From the NCBI GenBank assembly GCA_045126475.1, contig JBGVOL010000029.1:1-26850 (forward strand): a stretch of 26,850 nt of DNA, given 5' to 3'. Each line of letters opens with the position of its first letter. The first letter of the stretch is position 1. Under the pieces are notes generated by a model, which saw nothing but the letters and a program-made list of their open reading frames with translations, searched no databases and had not been told where the DNA came from. Below, in pieces: positions 23,987 through 26,850 of the stretch. The translations under genes and the position numbers were made by a program. Origin of the DNA: SVEL01 sp045126475 (lineage in GTDB: Bacteria; Bacillota; Clostridia; Lachnospirales; Lachnospiraceae).

Positions 23987-24204
23987 CTATCAGGTGGTGT
24001 CATATTTAATTCTTCTACCCGAAGAATTCCACATTCTAATGAAGCATAAAGACTATCATAAATGTGTGGATTGCTATATTTTTCTACAAATCCATTGGCA
24101 TCTTCTCTATTATCAAAGCCACAAATAACTTCTTCTTGGGGTATTGCATCCCCAAAACCGCCATCCACATCAAAACAATGGTTTACTAAATAAATTTTAT
24201 TCAT
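23908..24204 (-). CDS. Hypothetical 98-aa protein with chimeric C-terminus
   Basis: The protein starts MNKIYLVNHCFDVDGGFGDAIPQEEVICGFDNREDANGFVEKYSNPHIYDSLYASLECGILRVEELNMTPPDREKRQFMRMD. I do not recognise a named family. The spaced Asp, Gly, Glu and aromatic residues suggest a small alpha/beta domain. The start at 24204 follows GGAGAGGGG and is preferred to an upstream ATG at 24237. The last roughly 25 residues (from about RQFMRMDMILAYTRATSRMNLFH) are the out-of-frame reading of the KilA-N gene, so the natural C-terminus has probably been lost. It sits 55 bases after dinD. Confidence 0.6.
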   Translation of the reverse strand: MNKIYLVNHCFDVDGGFGDAIPQEEVICGFDNREDANGFVEKYSNPHIYDSLYASLECGILRVEELNMTPPDREKRQFMRMDMILAYTRATSRMNLFH

Positions 24205-24259
24205 GTAACCCCTCTCCCCTTTCCAAATTTTAATCACTCGAATTCAATAAAAATAAAAT

Positions 24260-25120
24260 TTATTCTTCAATCTTCTTCGGAAGTACTCCAGATTCCTTCG
24301 CAATCTTCTTTTCCTGTGATTTTACTTTACGCTCCAACTTCTTTATATCTTCTGATGGTGGGAGTTCCTCCGGTTTAATTCCTCTGGTACCAAGCATTTC
24401 ACGAACTGTAGTATTATTCTGCACATGTTCCGTAGTAATAGCTCCTTCTCCCTTTAAATCCTTTTCTTCCACGTTGTAATTGGTCATCTCTGTTGCAAGA
24501 TTCTTGGCTGCAATCGTAAGCGTTGGCAGAAAATCTGCTAATGGTCGTTTATCGCTTACACCGGGTTTTTCCTTCATTTCCTGCGTACTTCTTCCACCAA
24601 ATAATGCCTGGTCACCTTTTGAACGAATTCGCCCAAATCCAGCATCATCCACGCCACGCTCATAAATATTTTGCGATAACCTTTTTTCAGATTCTCGTAG
24701 TTTTCCTCTTGCTTCCGTTCTCTGAATATAAGCAATTCTTTCTTCTATCAGTTCTTGTTTTCTTGTCTGCACAGCAAAATAACTTTGTGCAAAAGCAATT
24801 TCCTCTTTTCTTGGATCTCCATTCTGCGCAATAAGATAACATGCATATCTGGTAAGCATTATATCATCCACATCTCGCACCGCATTACTACCAATCTCAA
24901 CCATTTTGACGGCGTCGGCAAAATGGTCTGAAACCTCTATTTCAGCACTTTTACAAGATTCCATCGCTCGATTTATCGCATCCTTAAATCTACGCCATGT
25001 TGTATAACCCAAACATCCCATAAGCTCTCTTGCATACCAAAATTCAACTGTTCCATCCTCTGTTGTATGTATAATATCATCAAACATTTTTTTCATAGTA
25101 CTTATTGTTTTCTTATCCAT
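24260..25120 (-). CDS. dinD: DNA damage-inducible protein D
   Basis: This 286-aa protein matches DinD in length (about 270-290) and plan. An N-terminal BRO-N-like domain contains VEFWYARELMGCLGYTTWRRFKDAINRAMESC (about residues 25-56). It is followed by the conserved DDIMLTRYACYLIAQNGDPRKEEIAFAQSYFAVQTRKQELIEER block (about 85-127). A C-terminal part carries YERGVDDAGFGRIRSKGDQALFGG and ends in a charged coiled coil (DIKKLERKVKSQEKKIAK). In E. coli DinD (PcsA) is an SOS-induced inhibitor of RecA-mediated strand exchange. No LexA-type box was found upstream here, so SOS control is not shown. The ATG overlaps the stop of the HTH gene by one base. Confidence 0.9.
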   Translation of the reverse strand: MDKKTISTMKKMFDDIIHTTEDGTVEFWYARELMGCLGYTTWRRFKDAINRAMESCKSAEIEVSDHFADAVKMVEIGSNAVRDVDDIMLTRYACYLIAQNGDPRKEEIAFAQSYFAVQTRKQELIEERIAYIQRTEARGKLRESEKRLSQNIYERGVDDAGFGRIRSKGDQALFGGRSTQEMKEKPGVSDKRPLADFLPTLTIAAKNLATEMTNYNVEEKDLKGEGAITTEHVQNNTTVREMLGTRGIKPEELPPSEDIKKLERKVKSQEKKIAKESGVLPKKIEE

Positions 25121-25440
25121 TATTTCTTATCCTCCGTCTTCTCTTGATTCTTTTTATCAGCCAACTGCTCTATCCGAATCTTATACTCCATCAAACGCAA
25201 AAGATATATTGGAACTCTCCGGTTGCCTAATTCCCAATCTGTTTCCGTCATATAAGGAATTTCAAAGTACTCGCAAAATTCTTTTCGATTCATACCAGTA
25301 CTTTCTCTTAATTTTCTCAATAACCTATTTTCATAAAAACAATGAACCTCGGCAAAAACTTTACCGAGGCTTACTATAAATCCATTATTATACTCAACAT
25401 GTGAAATAACACTTTCAATCCAACCATTTCTATACCGCAT
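25120..25440 (-). CDS. HTH-domain protein upstream of dinD, N-terminus uncertain
   Basis: The C-terminal part (LLRKLRESTGMNRKEFCEYFEIPYMTETDWELGNRRVPIYLLRLMEYKIRIEQL) is a compact HTH of the type found in clostridial XRE-like regulators. It is preceded by an unusual N-terminus (MRYRNGWIESVISHVEYNNGFIVSLGKVFAEVHCFYEN). The 15-aa unit (W/R)YRNG(R)(V/I)(D/E)SV is encoded by tandem 45-bp repeats that continue in frame upstream without an ATG. A CCTCGG/CCGAGG hairpin (25347-25369) lies inside this N-terminal part. The true start may be further downstream (ATG of MNRKEF), or the gene may be 5'-truncated. It is coupled to dinD and could control it. Confidence 0.55.
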   Translation of the reverse strand: MRYRNGWIESVISHVEYNNGFIVSLGKVFAEVHCFYENRLLRKLRESTGMNRKEFCEYFEIPYMTETDWELGNRRVPIYLLRLMEYKIRIEQLADKKNQEKTEDKK

Positions 25441-25510
25441 ATTGGTCAGCGGTACACTATCAACCCGACCATTTCTATACCACTTATCGGTCTGTGGTAA
25501 ACTTTCAATC
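25411..25510. repeat. 45-bp tandem repeat, 2.2 copies
   Basis: Units at 25411-25455 and 25456-25500 are about 80% identical, with a 10-base third copy start (ACTTTCAATC) at 25501. The period is a multiple of three and the minus strand encodes KIESLPQTDKWYRNG and RVDSVPLTNMRYRNG without stops. The repeat therefore looks like the end of a coding repeat domain. Confidence 0.75.
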
Positions 25511-25708
25511 TTTTGAAGTATCCCTACGTTCTATCAATATATCTGATAGCTCTCTATTCACTTTCATATTCAGAATTTTTTGTATTCCCGCAACCGAGGT
25601 CTAATGCCACAACTACGGTCACTTTCCTCACAAGCTCTTTTTCCTTGTGATTTTCACCAATCTTGTTGAAACTGAAAAACTCTACAAAGTGCGTAAATTC
25701 AAGGATTT
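25511..25708. other. Degenerate stretch with no intact gene
   Basis: There is only a 20-codon minus-strand reading (MKVNRELSDILIERRDTSKD, ending near 25513) that runs into the repeat in another frame. It hints that the repeat-containing gene once started here and was frameshifted. Nothing else convincing was seen. Confidence 0.35.
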
Positions 25709-26374
25709 CTACATATCCTTTCTTTGTAGCAACACCACAGTCTCAACGGTACTTTCATTGTCCCAATCAAGTTCGTATAGTTCCTGATTGTTGAAAAATA
25801 CAGGAAAGCGGAACTTGAGACTTCTTAGAATTCTGCCGTCCTCTTGTAATGCCTCGTAGATATTCACTTCCTCGAGGAAACTCTTCATAAATGTCTTTTT
25901 CTCCATATCCGTGAATTTATCATAGAGTTTATCAAAAAATAATAAAAACTGATAAACATTGTACTCGAATATTTTCTCCTGCTTAATATTATGCAGTCTT
26001 GTCTCCACAGCTTCAATGGGAGTTTCAATTTCCTCTATCTCATCATAAAGCTTATCCAGTCTGACTTGCATATCTTCATACTTCTTATCGTAATGCTTAT
26101 CAGATACAGACAGATTATCCATCTGACTTGCCAGCTTATTCTTTGCACCTGTTACCTGTTTTAATCTCTCTTGTAAGCCTGCATGCTCTCTATCTAGTTC
26201 CTGCGTATCAATGCTGTTACCGATGTGTTTCTGAATCTCTGTTTTGAACTTTGGATTATTTACAAGCTTTCGGATAACCGCTTCCACCGCTGCATTGATT
26301 TTGTCCTCATTCCACTGCTTGCGATTAACATTTCTCTGTTTATATTTTTTGAACCAACCAGTATATGATAATTT
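25709..26374 (-). pseudogene. C-terminal fragment of a large serine recombinase
   Basis: The frame is open from about 26374 (no ATG; a GTG at 26287). It encodes FKKYKQRNVNRKQWNEDKINAAVEAVIRKLVNNPKFKTEIQKHIGNSIDTQELDREHAGLQERLKQVTGAKNKLASQMDNLSVSDKHYDKKYEDMQVRLDKLYDEIEEIE, and so on. This is the coiled-coil-rich C-terminal region of the TnpX/Tn4451-type site-specific recombinases, followed by LKFRFPVFFNNQELYELDWDNESTVETVVLL at the end. The catalytic resolvase domain, recombinase domain and zinc ribbon are all absent, so the protein cannot be active. It marks the edge of a former mobilisable element or ICE. The upstream end is fused to an unrelated sequence. Confidence 0.8.
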
Positions 26375-26595
26375 CTACAAAAATTCTGAATTGGCCATGC
26401 AATATTCTGATACTTAAATTGCTCATATGTCATACCCATCACAAATTTGAATACCTCGGATAAGTCTGCTTCCTTTAGATATTCACTATTTGAGTGCTCA
26501 TTCTCATACCCTCTATATAAATTTACTATAGTACCAACTTCTTGAGACAATATATTACCATTTCTATAATCATTTAATGGTTTTACAATTACTCA
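26340..26595 (-). pseudogene. Unidentified gene fragment fused to the recombinase remnant
   Basis: A frame open from about 26595 and lacking an ATG reads IVKPLNDYRNGNILSQEVGTIVNLYRGYENEHSNSEYLKEADLSEVFKFVMGMTYEQFKYQNIAWPIQNFCRNYHILVGSK. It then becomes the out-of-frame reading of the recombinase gene (from about 26345). Composition and helix-like spacing look coding, but I do not recognise the family. It has neither its start nor its end. The frame change shows a recombination junction. Confidence 0.45.
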
Positions 26596-26680
26596 CATCA
26601 AGCTACATTTGCTTATATACAAATAGTCCTCATTAGTTTGTCCCAACAAAATTATACCGCTGTTCCAACTATAATATAAC

Positions 26681-26711
26681 AAAAAATAGACAGCCATCAC
26701 TCTGACTGCCT
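26681..26711 (-). terminator. Rho-independent terminator
   Basis: On the minus strand AGGCAGTC pairs with GGCTGTCT (8 bp including two G-T wobbles) around an 8-base loop, followed by ATTTTTTG. It would end the gene whose tail lies at the right edge of the window. Confidence 0.8.
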
Positions 26712-26764
26712 ACCCGCTAATGAGATATTTGGATTAAGGCATTACCCTTGCCTCTCTACGGCCA

Positions 26765-26850
26765 TTATTTCTCTGTTAATTTCTCAATTATTTTCATAAC
26801 ATCCGGCTGAGTAGGTGTAAATTTAACACCTCTCTTTAACATACCCATCA
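26765..26850 (-). CDS. C-terminal tail of a gene cut by the window edge
   Basis: The minus-strand frame reads MGMLKRGVKFTPTQPDVMKIIEKLTEK and stops at 26765, about 50 bases before a strong terminator. The ATG is two bases inside the window, so this could be either a 27-aa ORF or, more likely, the end of a longer protein. The family is not recognisable from this piece. Confidence 0.35.
   Translation of the reverse strand, partial: MGMLKRGVKFTPTQPDVMKIIEKLTEK

Noticed and set aside
25411..25510. Possible CRISPR-like repeat
   Set aside because: The repeat units are directly adjacent with no spacers, only about two copies exist, and they keep an open reading frame.

Overview
The window looks like chromosomal DNA of a low-to-mid-GC monoderm Clostridia, most likely a Lachnospiraceae gut or rumen commensal. 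This rests on protein style, strong GGAGG-type ribosome sites, a Gram-positive type IV pilus set with no outer-membrane secretin, and many accessory genes of types I associate with that family. The genus cannot be fixed from the sequence alone.

Bases 1-11977 hold one compact minus-strand type IV pilus operon. Read 5' to 3' it is pilB (assembly ATPase), pilT (retraction ATPase), pilC (platform), pilA (major pilin), pilD (prepilin peptidase), a fused pilM-pilN, a pilO-like gene, a minor prepilin and a large PilX-like tip candidate that ends at base 10. The three pilin-like substrates share an N-N-x-G leader end that the encoded peptidase can process. PilB/PilT power extension and retraction, PilC plus PilMN/PilO form the inner-membrane platform, and the minor pilins probably prime or tip the fibre. 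glf (UDP-galactopyranose mutase) lies just upstream on the same strand.

Bases 13213-19320 are an accessory zone full of decay: a beta-helix protein remnant, an HTH-membrane regulator with an internal deletion, two GNAT acetyltransferases, a JAMM-protease/58-aa protein pair opposite an XRE regulator with interlocked promoters, a frameshifted small membrane protein, a transposase scrap, and a Fic-family gene with a four-site operator array. A third GNAT gene is joined at its 3' end to a P-loop ATPase scrap.

Bases 19827-23048 are an ABC exporter operon (ATPase then an 832-aa FtsX/MacB-type permease). Bases 23174-25510 hold an HTH/dinD/98-aa protein/KilA-N cluster, with evidence that the last two genes were fused by deletion. 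Bases 25709-26570 are the C-terminal remnant of a large serine recombinase joined to an unrelated fragment. A terminator and a gene tail lie at the right edge.

The most interesting non-textbook signals are: (1) face-to-face promoters overlapping a perfect 14-bp-arm inverted repeat between the JAMM gene and the XRE gene; (2) four evenly spaced AGGGAACTT sites woven through the promoter of a Fic protein whose catalytic His is Gln; (3) the PilM-PilN fusion, which covalently tethers PilM to its own binding motif; and (4) several deletion junctions that create chimeric ORFs. No tRNA, rRNA or CRISPR array was seen.
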